Source of the DNA: Lactobacillus sp. 0.1XD8-4
Lineage (GTDB): Bacteria; Bacillota; Bacilli; Lactobacillales; Lactobacillaceae
Assembly (NCBI RefSeq): GCF_009663775.1
Contig: NZ_RDBR01000015.1
Span: 1-42,334 of the forward strand
DNA length: 42,334 nucleotides
Direction: 5' to 3'
The notes beneath the pieces were generated by a model, which was not told the origin of the DNA, made no database searches, and saw nothing but the letters and a program-made list of their open reading frames with translations. Below are positions 26,469-35,338 of the stretch, piece after piece (the first letter of the stretch is position 1; every line of letters starts with the position of its first letter). Both the position numbers and the translations under genes were made by a program.

Positions 26469-29333
26469 GTGGCAAATGATAAGATCATAATCCATGGTGC
26501 ACGAGCACACAACTTGAAAAATATTGACGTGACGATTCCTAAGAATAAGCTAGTTGTTGTAACAGGATTGTCAGGTTCTGGCAAGAGTTCACTGGCATTT
26601 GATACCCTTTATGCCGAAGGACAACGACGCTACGTGGAGAGCCTGTCTGCGTATGCGCGGCAATTTTTAGGACAGATGGACAAGCCGGACGTCGACTCAA
26701 TTGACGGGCTTTCACCAGCAATCTCGATTGATCAAAAAACAACGTCGCATAACCCCCGCTCAACGGTTGGAACTGTTACTGAGATCAATGACTTCTTACG
26801 TTTATTATGGGCGCGGGTTGGTACACCGATTTGTCCAAATGATAATATTCCGATTACTAGTCAATCGCCGGAACAAATGGTTGACCGTGTACTGGAATTA
26901 CCGGAACGGACTCGTTTGCAAATTTTATCCCCAGTCGTTCGTGAAAAAAAGGGGACGCAAAAGAAAGTTTTTGAGACAATTAAGCGTGAAGGCTTTGTTC
27001 GAGTGCAGGTAGATGGGGAAACTTATGACCTTGATGAAGTACCGGAATTAGATAAAAACAAAAAGCACACGATTAACGTTGTGATTGACCGAATTATTAT
27101 TAAAGACGGTGTAAGATCGCGGCTATTTGATTCTTTTGAAGCAGCGCTTCGCTTAAGTAAAGGGTATGCGATTGCCGATATTATTGGTGGCGACCCAATT
27201 CCTTTCTCAGAACAGTATGCCTGTCCAATTTGTGGTTTCACGGTTGGTGAATTAGAACCACGCCTATTTTCTTTTAATGCACCGACTGGAGCCTGTCCCG
27301 AGTGTGAAGGATTAGGGTTAAAGCTAGAAGTAGATATTGATTTGGTTGTCCCCGATCCTGCTAAGACATTGAGAGAAGGGGCCATCGTTCCGTGGAATCC
27401 AATTTCTTCACAATACTATCCGCAGCTACTAGAACAATTTTGTAAATCGGCGGGGATTGATATGGATACGCCATTTAATAAGTTACCGAAAAAGCAGCAA
27501 CAACAGGTTCTCTATGGGAATGGTGCTAAGACATTCCACTTTCATTATGAAAACGATTTTGGCGGTATCCGTGATGTTGATGTGCCTTTTGAAGGAGTGA
27601 TTAACAACATCAATCGGCGTTATCGGGAAACTAATTCCGACTTTACTCGTGAGCAAATGAGAAAATATATGACGGAGCTGCCATGTCCGGTTTGTCACGG
27701 CTATCGTTTAAATCAGCGCGCGTTAGCAGTCAAAATTGATGGTAAAAATATTGGAGAAATTTCTGACTTACCAATCAGTGAATCACTTGAGTTCTTTAAA
27801 GATGTTCAATTATCAGATCAAAATCAGCAAATTGCTAAGCCAATTTTGAAGGAAATTATTGACCGATTAACATTTATGAAAAATGTTGGAGTTGAATATT
27901 TGACGCTTAGTCGATCTGCGCGGACGCTTTCTGGTGGTGAAGCCCAACGAATTCGATTGGCAACCCAGATCGGCTCGAATCTATCGGGGGTAATGTATGT
28001 ATTAGATGAACCATCAATCGGGTTGCATCAACGGGATAATGACCGGTTAATCGCTTCCTTAAAAGCAATGCGCGACCTTGGCAATACATTGATTGTGGTT
28101 GAGCATGATGAAGACACGATGCGTGCTGCTGATTATATTATTGATATCGGTCCTGGTGCTGGTGAAAATGGTGGACAAGTAATGGCTGCGGGCACGCCGA
28201 AGCAGATTATGCGCTCACGAAAGTCGCTTACTGGTCAATATCTTTCCGGAAAGAAATTTATTGAGGTCCCGCAGGAACGGCGACCAGGGAATGGCAAAAA
28301 AATTACGATTAAAGGCGCTGCTGCAAACAATTTAAAAAATATTGATGTTGATTTTCCTTTAGGTAAATTTATCTGTGTAACAGGTGTTTCTGGTTCTGGG
28401 AAGTCAACGCTGGTTAATCTGATTTTGAAGCGGGTCTTGGCACAAAAATTAAATAATAACTCTGCTAAACCGGGGAAGTATAAGTCAATTAGTGGTGTTA
28501 AAAACATCGAAAAGGTGATTAATATTGACCAGTCCCCAATTGGACGGACACCTCGAAGCAATCCAGCTACTTATACTGGAGTCTTTGATGATATTCGGGA
28601 GTTATTTGCGCAGACTAACCAAGCAAAGATGCGGGGCTACACAAAGGGACGCTTTAGCTTTAACGTAAAGGGCGGTCGTTGTGAGGCATGTCGTGGTGAT
28701 GGAATTATTAAGATTGAGATGAACTTCTTACCAGACGTATACGTTCCTTGTGAAGTATGTCATGGTACCCGTTACAACTCTGAAACGCTTGAAGTTGAAT
28801 ATAAGGGAAAAAATATTGCGCAAGTACTGAACATGACTGTTTCTGAAGCATTAGCATTCTTTAGTGCAATTCCGAAGATCAAGCGTAAGCTTCAAACAAT
28901 TGAAGATGTTGGTTTAGGTTATGTTCACCTCGGACAGCCGGCAACTACTCTTTCTGGTGGTGAAGCCCAACGAATGAAGTTAGCGGCTGAATTGCACCGT
29001 CAATCTCACGGTAAGAGCTTCTATATCCTCGATGAACCAACAACTGGGCTGCACATGGACGATATCAAGCGACTATTAGCAGTTCTTCAACGATTAGTAG
29101 ATGCTGGAAATACAGTATTGGTTATTGAACATGACTTAGATGTGGTCAAGTCAGCTGATTGGTTAATTGATCTAGGACCGGAAGGAGGAGCCGGGGGCGG
29201 TAATATCGTTGCAACAGGGACTCCTGAAGAAGTGGCAGAAGTAAAAGAAAGTTATACAGGACGCTACCTTAAAGAGATGCTTACGCGAGATCAAAACTGG
29301 GCAGCAGAACGAGCAGCCAAAAATAAAAAATAA
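26469..29333 (+). CDS. uvrA: Excinuclease ABC subunit A
   Basis: A 954-residue twin-ATPase damage sensor that loads UvrB onto lesions. Two ABC modules are complete: Walker [13 protein letters not shown] near residue 32 and [12 protein letters not shown] near 640, with signature LSGGEAQR in both halves. Two zinc modules show CPIC ... CPEC near 253-280 and CEAC ... CEVC near 738-765. Start is GTG 26469 after AAAGGAGGG. Co-transcribed with uvrB and SOS-inducible by inference. No terminator is obvious after it; the next promoter begins within ten bases of the stop. Confidence 0.97.
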   Translation: MANDKIIIHGARAHNLKNIDVTIPKNKLVVVTGLSGSGKSSLAFDTLYAEGQRRYVESLSAYARQFLGQMDKPDVDSIDGLSPAISIDQKTTSHNPRSTVGTVTEINDFLRLLWARVGTPICPNDNIPITSQSPEQMVDRVLELPERTRLQILSPVVREKKGTQKKVFETIKREGFVRVQVDGETYDLDEVPELDKNKKHTINVVIDRIIIKDGVRSRLFDSFEAALRLSKGYAIADIIGGDPIPFSEQYACPICGFTVGELEPRLFSFNAPTGACPECEGLGLKLEVDIDLVVPDPAKTLREGAIVPWNPISSQYYPQLLEQFCKSAGIDMDTPFNKLPKKQQQQVLYGNGAKTFHFHYENDFGGIRDVDVPFEGVINNINRRYRETNSDFTREQMRKYMTELPCPVCHGYRLNQRALAVKIDGKNIGEISDLPISESLEFFKDVQLSDQNQQIAKPILKEIIDRLTFMKNVGVEYLTLSRSARTLSGGEAQRIRLATQIGSNLSGVMYVLDEPSIGLHQRDNDRLIASLKAMRDLGNTLIVVEHDEDTMRAADYIIDIGPGAGENGGQVMAAGTPKQIMRSRKSLTGQYLSGKKFIEVPQERRPGNGKKITIKGAAANNLKNIDVDFPLGKFICVTGVSGSGKSTLVNLILKRVLAQKLNNNSAKPGKYKSISGVKNIEKVINIDQSPIGRTPRSNPATYTGVFDDIRELFAQTNQAKMRGYTKGRFSFNVKGGRCEACRGDGIIKIEMNFLPDVYVPCEVCHGTRYNSETLEVEYKGKNIAQVLNMTVSEALAFFSAIPKIKRKLQTIEDVGLGYVHLGQPATTLSGGEAQRMKLAAELHRQSHGKSFYILDEPTTGLHMDDIKRLLAVLQRLVDAGNTVLVIEHDLDVVKSADWLIDLGPEGGAGGGNIVATGTPEEVAEVKESYTGRYLKEMLTRDQNWAAERAAKNKK

Positions 29334-29341
29334 AAAAAGAG

Positions 29342-29370
29342 TTGCAAATTTAATCTTCTAATGGTATTCT
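29342..29370 (+). promoter_or_regulatory. Promoter of the serine attenuator and steT
   Basis: TTGCAA (29342-29347) and TATTCT (29365-29370) are spaced by 17 bases; each matches four of six consensus bases. Transcription would begin near 29377, giving a leader of about 225 nucleotides before the transporter gene. Confidence 0.6.
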
Positions 29371-29406
29371 AATAAAAATCAACGTACACGAAATGAGGGA
29401 AAACAA

Positions 29407-29478
29407 ATGTTACGATTAGTTAATCAAAATCAACAATTTTCTTCCTCCTCAGCCTCTAGTTCCATTAAGGCTGAGTGA
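29407..29478 (+). CDS. Serine-rich attenuator leader peptide
   Basis: A 23-codon ORF preceded by GAGGGA six bases upstream. It encodes MLRLVNQNQQ followed by FSSSSASSS and IKAE, with seven Ser codons (TCT, TCC, TCC, TCA, TCT, AGT, TCC) among eight consecutive codons (12-19). The Ser run covers the 5' arm of the first leader hairpin, and the stop codon lies in the region that competes for the terminator. This is the layout of a leader peptide whose translation senses charged tRNA-Ser. It is too short for ordinary gene finders. The product itself probably has no function. Confidence 0.85.
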   Translation: MLRLVNQNQQFSSSSASSSIKAE

Positions 29479-29577
29479 TTTTGGTGTACCCATAGACAGG
29501 TGTAAATATACCCGGGTCTCTATTAATCATTTGGCAAGTCCTTATGATTAATGTAACGAGACCTGGGTTTTTATTTT
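29448..29577 (+). promoter_or_regulatory. Serine leader-peptide attenuator
   Basis: Three helices compete. 1:2 is CTCAGCCT (29448-29455) with AGGCTGAG (29468-29475), perfect. 2:3, the antiterminator, is GCTGAGTGATT (29470-29480) with AATCATTTGGC (29525-29535), eleven pairs including three wobbles. 3:4, the terminator, is CCCGGGTCTC (29511-29520) with GAGACCTGGG (29558-29567), stacked on TTAATCAT (29523-29530) with ATGATTAA (29544-29551), then TTTTTATTTT. Stalling on Ser codons would cover arm 1, free arm 2 and allow read-through; full translation to the stop would cover arm 2 and permit termination. Confidence 0.8.
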
Positions 29578-29604
29578 GCCTAATATTAGAATGGAGGAAT
29601 GATG

Positions 29605-30939
29605 ATGAATCAACAACCAGCAGATGAATTAAAAAGGTCGCTTGGGTTCTGGTCTGCCATTTCGATTGTTGTTGGAACAATAATCGGGTCAGGAATCTTC
29701 TTTAAACAGGGATCAGTTTTAGATAGTGCTGGAACTTCTACCCTAGCGATTGCTGCCTGGGTATTTGGTGGTATTATTACCCTCACTGGTGGACTAACAG
29801 TCGCTGAAATTGGGGCCCAAATGCCATACACTGGGGGTCTATATGTATACATTGAAAATATTTATGGTCGTTTACTAGGCTTCCTTGCTGGCTGGATGCA
29901 GGTGATTGTCTATGGTCCAGCGATTATTGCTTCGGTAGCCGGCTTTATGAGTATTTTAATGGCAAATTTCTTCGGCCTCGGGGCAGCATGGCGCATTCCG
30001 TTAGCGGTTATTACGGTCGTTGCAATTGGGATTATGAACTTATTTGAAAATAAAGTTGGAGCTATTTTTTCCATTATTACAACTGCTGGTAAAATGATTC
30101 CGATTGCAGCTATTATCATCTTTGGGCTATTTTGGGGACACCAAGATGCTTTTGGTCAAACAGTGACGGAAGTCCATCAAGCAACTGGCGGCTTCGGAGT
30201 TGCCGTTCTTGCAACCTTATTTGGTTATGATGGCTGGATTTTAATTGCTAACCTAGGTGGTGAAATGAAGAATCCACAAAAATTACTCCCTAGGGCAATT
30301 ATTTTTGGGATTACCGCTGTTCTAATTATCTATACATTAATTACTGTTGGTATTTTGAAGTTTCTTCCCGCTAATACAATTCATCGGTTGGGAGAAAATG
30401 CCACTGCTTACTTAGCTGTTAAGGCTTTTGGGGCTGTTGGCGGTAAATTATTATCAGCGGGAATTATTATCTCAATGATGGGAACATTAAACGGAAAAAT
30501 GATTACTTTCCCACGGATTGTCTACGCAATGGCCCGCCGTCGTGACCTACCGTTCTCACGGTATCTTGCTTATATTACGCCTAAAGGAAAATCGCCGGTT
30601 GTTGCTACAATTTTTATTATCGTGCTAGCGACGGTGATGATGTGTTTCTTTGATCCAGATCACTTGTCAGACTTGTGTGTGTTTACAGTGTATTGTTTCT
30701 ACTTGTTAGCCTTCTTTGGGATTTTCATCTTGCGGCGTAAAAATAAGGGACCTCGTCCATTTAGTACGCCACTATATCCGCTTGTTCCCATTGTTGCAAT
30801 TGCCGGCGGAATTTTTGTACTGGTAAGTGAGGTATTGAATGACCCGGCTGGTGTTCTTCTCTTTGTAGGAATTGTGATTGTTGGTTTACCAATTCTTTAC
30901 ATTGTTAAACGAATGGATCAGCGTCGAATGAAATGGTAA
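29605..30939 (+). CDS. steT: Serine/threonine exchanger SteT-like permease
   Basis: A 444-residue, 12-helix APC-superfamily (LAT-type) transporter in the cytoplasmic membrane. The substrate-binding loop GTIIGSGIFFKQG lies near residues 20-32, followed by GGLTVAEIG, TGGLYVYIE and ATLFGYDGWI ... GGEMKNPQKLLPRA, all resembling B. subtilis SteT, a Ser/Thr obligate exchanger. Three ATGs occur in a row at 29599, 29602 and 29605; GGAGG (29593-29597) favours 29605. Its only visible control is the serine-codon attenuator immediately upstream, which independently supports a serine substrate. It is a single-gene unit inserted between uvrA and rapZ. Confidence 0.9.
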   Translation: MNQQPADELKRSLGFWSAISIVVGTIIGSGIFFKQGSVLDSAGTSTLAIAAWVFGGIITLTGGLTVAEIGAQMPYTGGLYVYIENIYGRLLGFLAGWMQVIVYGPAIIASVAGFMSILMANFFGLGAAWRIPLAVITVVAIGIMNLFENKVGAIFSIITTAGKMIPIAAIIIFGLFWGHQDAFGQTVTEVHQATGGFGVAVLATLFGYDGWILIANLGGEMKNPQKLLPRAIIFGITAVLIIYTLITVGILKFLPANTIHRLGENATAYLAVKAFGAVGGKLLSAGIIISMMGTLNGKMITFPRIVYAMARRRDLPFSRYLAYITPKGKSPVVATIFIIVLATVMMCFFDPDHLSDLCVFTVYCFYLLAFFGIFILRRKNKGPRPFSTPLYPLVPIVAIAGGIFVLVSEVLNDPAGVLLFVGIVIVGLPILYIVKRMDQRRMKW

Positions 30940-30962
30940 CTAATAACTATTAATGGTGAATA

Positions 30963-31114
30963 AGGCTGTGACATAAGGCACAGATATAATTGCAAATGCT
31001 ACAGCGCAGTATACAAAGGACTCTAGTATTCGGCAAAACTGAATGCTAGAGTCCTTTGTATGTTTGTGGGGTCGTGAAGCTGAAGTCATGAATAACTTCT
31101 GTCACGTGCCATTT
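30963..31114. repeat. Palindromic intergenic element, about 150 bases
   Basis: The steT-rapZ gap holds nested inverted repeats. The outer GTGACA (30967-30972) pairs with TGTCAC near 31104-31109, with GGC/GCC outside it. The centre is a nearly perfect 23-bp hairpin (31011-31033 with 31039-31061, containing ACAAAGGACTCTAG). A third hairpin uses CGTGA and GAAGT (31073-31086) with ACTTC and TCACG. The central hairpin may serve as steT terminator, but it lacks a T-run. The overall form resembles a dispersed palindromic element; copies elsewhere cannot be checked here. Confidence 0.55.
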
Positions 31115-31131
31115 CTTTTTGAGATTCAATT

Positions 31132-31160
31132 AAGACACGCCCGGCTTGATATGGTAAAAT
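31132..31160 (+). promoter_or_regulatory. Promoter of rapZ-yvcK-whiA
   Basis: AAGACA (31132-31137) and TAAAAT (31155-31160) with a 17-base spacer; the -10 is extended (TGGTAAAAT). Confidence 0.7.
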
Positions 31161-31191
31161 AGGTGGGTAGCTGTAAGGAAGAAGGGAACTA

Positions 31192-32067
31192 ATGATGGCG
31201 GATAATAAATTAAAAGTAGTAATAATCACGGGGATGAGTGGGGCTGGTAAAACTGTTGCCGTCCACAGTCTAGAAGATTTAGGTTATTTCGTAATTGATA
31301 ATATGCTTCCGAGTCTCGCTGGGAAATTTGTGGATGTAGTTAAAGATTCTGGTGAATTTAATAAGATAGCGATGGTGATGGATACTCGTTCACGGGGATT
31401 TTATGACGAGGTTTTGCCAAATTTGGAAAGGCTGAAAGAATGGACAGACCTTGATGTTAAGTTGCTATTTCTTGACGCTAATGACGTTACGTTAATTTCA
31501 CGGTATAAAGAAACGCGGCGTGCACATCCGCTTTCTCCGCATGGACGAATTCTCGATGGTGTGGAATTAGAACGAAAGCTTTCGGCGGACCTTAAGAGTC
31601 AGGCTGATGTTGCTATTGATACCACCAACATAACACCACGCAACCTTAAATTGCGAATTAATAAGCTTTTCGGTCATGGGGAAGGTAATGATTTCTATGT
31701 TGAAGTAATGTCATTTGGCTTTAAATATGGGTTACCACTAGATGCTGACATTGTAATGGATGTACGTTTTCTTCCTAACCCATTTTATATTCCAGAATTA
31801 AAACATCAGACAGGAAATGATAAAGCGGTTCAAGAATATGTAATGAAAAGTCCGCTTGCCCAAGAATTTTACCAACATTTGCAGTCGCTTCTGCAAATAA
31901 CTCTTCCAGGTTATATTCGCGAAGGAAAGAGTAGTTTGACAGTTGCTATTGGCTGCACGGGTGGGCAACATCGGTCAGTGACGATTGCTAATAAGATATC
32001 AGCAGATTTAGCGTCTGATGGGTACAAAATAAATACATATCATCGTGATATTGATAAGGCAAAGTAA
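31192..32067 (+). CDS. rapZ: RapZ/YvcJ nucleotide-binding protein
   Basis: A 291-residue P-loop protein. Walker A GMSGAGKT lies near residues 14-21, a second conserved stretch DTRSRGFYDEV near 62-72, and a C-terminal domain ending with IGCTGGQHRSV near 251-261. E. coli RapZ is an RNA-binding adaptor for GlcN6P control; the Firmicutes homologue YvcJ binds and hydrolyses nucleotides and its RNA role is unproven. Two ATGs (31192, 31195) follow AGAAGGGA. It leads the conserved rapZ-yvcK-whiA operon. Confidence 0.95.
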   Translation: MMADNKLKVVIITGMSGAGKTVAVHSLEDLGYFVIDNMLPSLAGKFVDVVKDSGEFNKIAMVMDTRSRGFYDEVLPNLERLKEWTDLDVKLLFLDANDVTLISRYKETRRAHPLSPHGRILDGVELERKLSADLKSQADVAIDTTNITPRNLKLRINKLFGHGEGNDFYVEVMSFGFKYGLPLDADIVMDVRFLPNPFYIPELKHQTGNDKAVQEYVMKSPLAQEFYQHLQSLLQITLPGYIREGKSSLTVAIGCTGGQHRSVTIANKISADLASDGYKINTYHRDIDKAK

Positions 32068-32082
32068 AGAGGAGTTTTAATT

Positions 32083-33069
32083 ATGTTGCATAAACCAAAG
32101 ATTGTTGTAATCGGTGGAGGAACTGGACTGCCAGTCGTGCTCCGCGGATTACGTGATCAAGATGCTGATGTTACTGCTGTTGTAACTGTGGCAGATGATG
32201 GGGGCTCATCAGGAATTTTACGTAATTATATTAACGTTGTTCCACCTGGTGATATTCGCAATGTGTTAGTGGCGTTGTCAGAATTACCTGATCTTGAACT
32301 AAATATTTTTCAGTATCGTTTTAAGAGTAGTGATCAATTTTTTGCAGGACATGCAATTGGCAACCTCATCATTTCTGCTTTATCAGAAATGAAAGGGGGA
32401 ATTTTTACAGCTGTTCAAGAATTGTCACTAATGATGAAAATAAAGGGTCATATTTATCCGGTGGCTAATGAGCCCTTAACTTTAAATGCAGAATTTACGG
32501 ATGGCACTAAGTTGAGCGGGGAATCAGAAATTACAGCCGCACATAAGCAAATTAAACGGGTATGGGTAACTCCTTCTTCCGACAACGATGGTCACCAAGC
32601 CCATCCTGTCTCAGAGGTTTTAACGGCGATTAAAGAAGCAGATCAGATTGTTATTGGTCCTGGTAGCTTATTTACAAGCATTTTGCCAAACTTAATGATT
32701 TCTGAAGTTGGACGAGCAGTTTGCGAAAGTAAAGCTGAAGTAATTTATATTTGTAATATTATGACGCAAAAAGGTGAGACGGATAACTTTACTGATGCTG
32801 ACCATGTTCGGGTACTTAATCGACACCTTGGTAAGAACTTTGTCGACACTGTATTAGTAAATATCCAGCCTGTTCCGGCAAATTATCTTGATTTTCAAGA
32901 ATGGAATGAGATTTCTCAACCCGTTAAACACGACTTTCAAGGATTACGCGAGCAGGGATGCCGAGTAATCAGCTCTAACTTTTTGCGCTTAAAAGATAAT
33001 GGGGCTTTCCATGATCGAGATAAAGTAGTCGCTGAGTTAATGAATCGGCTTCACCAAGTCCATGAATAA
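32083..33069 (+). CDS. yvcK: YvcK/CofD-like morphogenesis factor
   Basis: A 328-residue member of the CofD/YvcK family. The N-terminal [14 protein letters not shown] (residues 10-23), [13 protein letters not shown] and [13 protein letters not shown] are hallmarks. In Bacillus and Listeria it binds UDP-sugars and is needed for normal cell shape and growth on gluconeogenic sources. AGAGGAG precedes the ATG. It is 15 bases behind rapZ, and its TAA stop is part of the whiA ribosome binding site (TAAGGAGG), tying their translation. Confidence 0.95.
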   Translation: MLHKPKIVVIGGGTGLPVVLRGLRDQDADVTAVVTVADDGGSSGILRNYINVVPPGDIRNVLVALSELPDLELNIFQYRFKSSDQFFAGHAIGNLIISALSEMKGGIFTAVQELSLMMKIKGHIYPVANEPLTLNAEFTDGTKLSGESEITAAHKQIKRVWVTPSSDNDGHQAHPVSEVLTAIKEADQIVIGPGSLFTSILPNLMISEVGRAVCESKAEVIYICNIMTQKGETDNFTDADHVRVLNRHLGKNFVDTVLVNIQPVPANYLDFQEWNEISQPVKHDFQGLREQGCRVISSNFLRLKDNGAFHDRDKVVAELMNRLHQVHE

Positions 33070-33084
33070 GGAGGTGGGTAGTAG

Positions 33085-34023
33085 ATGTCATATGCAAGTG
33101 AAGTGAAAAAAGAATTAACGGGGATTAAGGTTCATCGAGATAATGCAAAGGCCGAATTAATGGCGTTGATCCGTATGAATGGGTCCATCGGAATTGCCGA
33201 CCACCAGTTGATTTTAAACGTTCAAACAGAAAATCCAGCGATTGCACGACGGATATATTCACTACTAAAACAATTTTATGAAGTCGAAAGTGAAATTGTC
33301 GTACGACGAAAAATGAAGTTGAAAAAGAATAACCAGTATATTGTTCGCTTGCGTTACCATGCCCAACGTGTATTAGATAATTTAGGAATCTTGCAAAATT
33401 ACCAAATTAAGGAACAGGTTCCGGTTGAATTATTAAAAGATGAATGGATGGTTCGTTCTTATCTCCGAGGGGCATTCCTTGCTGGTGGCTCTGTAAATAA
33501 TCCGGAAACCTCTCGTTACCATTTAGAGATTTATTCACTATATGAAGAGCATAATGAGATGATTGCTCAGATGATGAATAAATTTGGCCTAAACGCGCAA
33601 ACTACAGCACGACGGAGTGGTTTTATTGTTTATCTTAAAGAAGCAGAAAAAATTGCTAACTTTATGTCATTAATTGGGGCTACTAATTCAATGCTTCAAT
33701 TTGAAAACGTTAGAATAGTTCGTGACATGCGCAATTCGGTTAATCGATTGGTAAATTGTGAAAATGCTAATTTAAATAAGATTGCTAACGCTTCAACACG
33801 ACAGATTGAAAATATTGAACTGATTGATTCACGGGTCGGTTTAAGTAGTTTACCAGATAAATTGCGGGAAATTGCGGAAACACGGTTAGCTCATCAAGAG
33901 GTCAGCTTAAAAGAGCTGGGGGAATTGGTGCCAGGAGGACCAATTTCTAAATCGGGTGTAAATCATCGTTTGCGCAAATTAAACGCATATGCTGATGAAT
34001 TACGTGCATCACAAACAAATTAA
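33085..34023 (+). CDS. whiA: DNA-binding protein WhiA
   Basis: A 312-residue WhiA. The N-terminal LAGLIDADG-homing-endonuclease-like fold without catalytic activity spans about residues 1-200 ([18 protein letters not shown] near 129-146), and a C-terminal helix-turn-helix lies near 250-305 ([22 protein letters not shown]). In Firmicutes it affects cell division and chromosome segregation and may act as a regulator. AAGGAGGTG precedes the ATG by about ten bases. It is last in the operon and ends at a strong bidirectional terminator. Confidence 0.96.
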   Translation: MSYASEVKKELTGIKVHRDNAKAELMALIRMNGSIGIADHQLILNVQTENPAIARRIYSLLKQFYEVESEIVVRRKMKLKKNNQYIVRLRYHAQRVLDNLGILQNYQIKEQVPVELLKDEWMVRSYLRGAFLAGGSVNNPETSRYHLEIYSLYEEHNEMIAQMMNKFGLNAQTTARRSGFIVYLKEAEKIANFMSLIGATNSMLQFENVRIVRDMRNSVNRLVNCENANLNKIANASTRQIENIELIDSRVGLSSLPDKLREIAETRLAHQEVSLKELGELVPGGPISKSGVNHRLRKLNAYADELRASQTN

Positions 34024-34024
34024 A

Positions 34025-34070
34025 AAAGAAGACAAGCGCAGAGCTAAAAGCACTATCGCTTGTCTTCTTT
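34025..34070. terminator. Bidirectional terminator, whiA/clpP
   Basis: AAAGAAGACAAGCG (34025-34038) and CGCTTGTCTTCTTT (34057-34070) are perfectly complementary over 14 bases, with A-runs on one side and T-runs on the other. It serves both converging genes. Confidence 0.9.
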
Positions 34071-34112
34071 ATTATTAATTAACTGAATATTGTGAAAATC
34101 CAAACTAATTAA

Positions 34113-34706
34113 TTACTTTAATTTTGAATTATTTTCCATTACCCCATCAAGTAAGCCATAGTCAACAGCTTCTTGCGCAGTTAAGTAATGGTCACGTTCA
34201 GTATCAGCTTGAATCTTTTCGATTGGCTGTCCAGAATTCTTAGCTAAGATGCCATTTAACATCTTACGGGTCTTCAGAATTTCGGTAGCAGCGATTTCAA
34301 TTTCAGTTTGTTGACCTTGAGCACCACCAGATGGTTGGTGAATTAGCACTTGAGAGTGAGGTAAACCAAAACGCTTACCTTTTGCACCAGAAGATACTAA
34401 TACACTAGCCATTGAAGCAGCCATCCCGATAACAATCGTTTGAACATCTGCTTTAATGAAGTTCATTGTATCGTAGATTGCCATTCCAGAGGTAACAACC
34501 CCACCAGGTGAGTTAATGTATAAGTAAATATCTTTAGTTGAATCTTGCGCGTCTAAGAATAGAAGTTGCGCAACAATTGAGTTTGCCATTTCGTCTTCAA
34601 TTGGACCAGAAAGCATGATAATCCGATCCTTCAGAAGCCGTGAATAAATGTCATAGGCACGTTCACCACGAGATGATTGCTCAATGACAGTAGGAACTAA
34701 GTTCAT
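34113..34706 (-). CDS. clpP: ATP-dependent Clp protease proteolytic subunit
   Basis: A 197-residue serine protease that forms a tetradecamer working with ClpX, ClpC or ClpE. The catalytic serine lies in [15 protein letters not shown] near residues 93-107, the histidine in [17 protein letters not shown] near 112-128, and the aspartate in a late [10 protein letters not shown] segment. The N-terminus [22 protein letters not shown] is typical. AAGGAGG is seven bases before the ATG. It is controlled by the CtsR box and the CIRCE-like element described separately and has the usual position after whiA, though in opposite orientation. Confidence 0.97.
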   Translation of the reverse strand: MNLVPTVIEQSSRGERAYDIYSRLLKDRIIMLSGPIEDEMANSIVAQLLFLDAQDSTKDIYLYINSPGGVVTSGMAIYDTMNFIKADVQTIVIGMAASMASVLVSSGAKGKRFGLPHSQVLIHQPSGGAQGQQTEIEIAATEILKTRKMLNGILAKNSGQPIEKIQADTERDHYLTAQEAVDYGLLDGVMENNSKLK

Positions 34707-34727
34707 AGTGTGGCCTCCTTGTATAAA

Positions 34728-34754
34728 TTAGCACTCGTTAGACTTCTATGCTAA
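34728..34754. promoter_or_regulatory. CIRCE-like element in the clpP leader
   Basis: TTAGCACTC, nine bases, then CTATGCTAA. The HrcA operator is TTAGCACTC-N9-GAGTGCTAA, so the left arm is perfect, the spacer exact and the right arm matches six of nine. It sits between the clpP promoter and ribosome binding site, where HrcA would block transcription. Function is inferred. Confidence 0.5.
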
Positions 34755-34765
34755 CGGATAATAAT

Positions 34766-34795
34766 ACTATACTCGATTGGTCAAAAAAGGTCAAA
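34766..34795 (-). promoter_or_regulatory. clpP promoter with CtsR box
   Basis: On the minus strand, TTGACC (34794-34789) and TATAGT (34771-34766) are 17 bases apart. The plus strand reads GGTCAAA-AAA-GGTCAAA (34779-34795), a perfect CtsR heptad repeat overlapping the -35 and spacer. CtsR repression released by heat or protein stress is the expected control. Confidence 0.9.
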
Positions 34796-34911
34796 TGTTT
34801 TAACCGAAAATTTAAAATTAAAATCTAAATAACTTTTTTAGCAGCATGGTTGGCTATGCTGGCATGACGTTAGAACATGGTGAACTATCTGCCATTTATT
34901 AGGTTTTACAA

Positions 34912-34952
34912 TAAAAAAAGCCTGATGAAAATTTTTAGCTTTTCACTAGGCT
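34912..34952 (-). terminator. Terminator of the 37-residue gene
   Basis: Minus strand AGCCTAGTGAAAA pairs with TTTTCATCAGGCT (two internal mismatches) and is followed by T7. A second copy of CCTGAT just after the stop codon (34967-34962) could pair with ATCAGG in the 3' arm, an alternative fold. The stretch 34800-34911 shows only a short AGCAT/ATGCT hairpin and no gene. Confidence 0.8.
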
Positions 34953-34967
34953 CTATAGCTTATCAGG

Positions 34968-35081
34968 TTATTTTTGATTAAGACTTGCACTCACTAATGC
35001 TAATTCGGTTGCCGCACATTCCTTATCTAATTCTGCCCAATTATTAGTAACGTTAAATACATTTAATGAATTTGTTTTCAT
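34968..35081 (-). CDS. Small hypothetical protein, 37 residues
   Basis: A 37-codon ORF (begins MKTNSLNVFNVTNNW, ends SASLNQK) with a perfect-looking ribosome binding site GGAGGA seven bases before ATG 35081 and a strong intrinsic terminator 16 bases after the stop. A possible -10 TATGAT (35143-35138) has only a weak -35. The peptide is mildly acidic in the middle (WAELDKECAATELALV), contains one Cys and one Trp, and has no signal peptide, double-glycine leader or transmembrane helix. I do not recognise it. Its signals make it a likely real small protein or peptide precursor rather than chance. Confidence 0.7.
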   Translation of the reverse strand: MKTNSLNVFNVTNNWAELDKECAATELALVSASLNQK

Positions 35082-35338
35082 GATGTTTTCCTCCATAAAA
35101 TTATGCTTTATTTTTCTAGCTTTGGTTTATATTCTGTATCATACTACAATTGGTCTGAAATTAAAAGCTTTTAGTGATAATGATTATCGCCATAACGTTA
35201 AAATTGGTATAGATGGATTGCTGGGATAGTAGATAGGCTGGTAAAGATAATCGTTTAGCAAATTGCTTAAGATTTTTGAAAAGTAAAGCGCCGGTACTAC
35301 AACAACATTCATATAATTTGATTTGCTAATAGGTAGAC
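35082..35338. other. Intergenic region with Fur-like box
   Basis: About 250 bases between two small-protein genes with no further ORF carrying a ribosome binding site. It holds TGATAATGATTATCG (35175-35189), 14 of 15 bases of the Fur 7-1-7 palindrome TGATAATnATTATCA, and the weak promoter of the minus-strand small gene. Nothing else is recognised. Confidence 0.5.

Noticed and set aside
27023-27385. 120-residue minus-strand ORF
   Set aside because: Antisense to uvrA, low-complexity Ser/Pro-rich product, no ribosome binding site.
29448-29577. T-box riboswitch upstream of the permease
   Set aside because: No T-box sequence (AGGGTGGnACCGCG-like), no Stem I features and too short; the Ser-codon ORF and competing helices explain the region better.
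29465-29680. 71-residue minus-strand ORF
   Set aside because: It runs antisense through the attenuator and the start of steT and has no ribosome binding site.
34836-34905. Decayed protein fragment on the plus strand (about 20 codons before a TAG)
   Set aside because: Too short to identify a family, no start or ribosome binding site, and the short hairpin there is equally consistent with chance.
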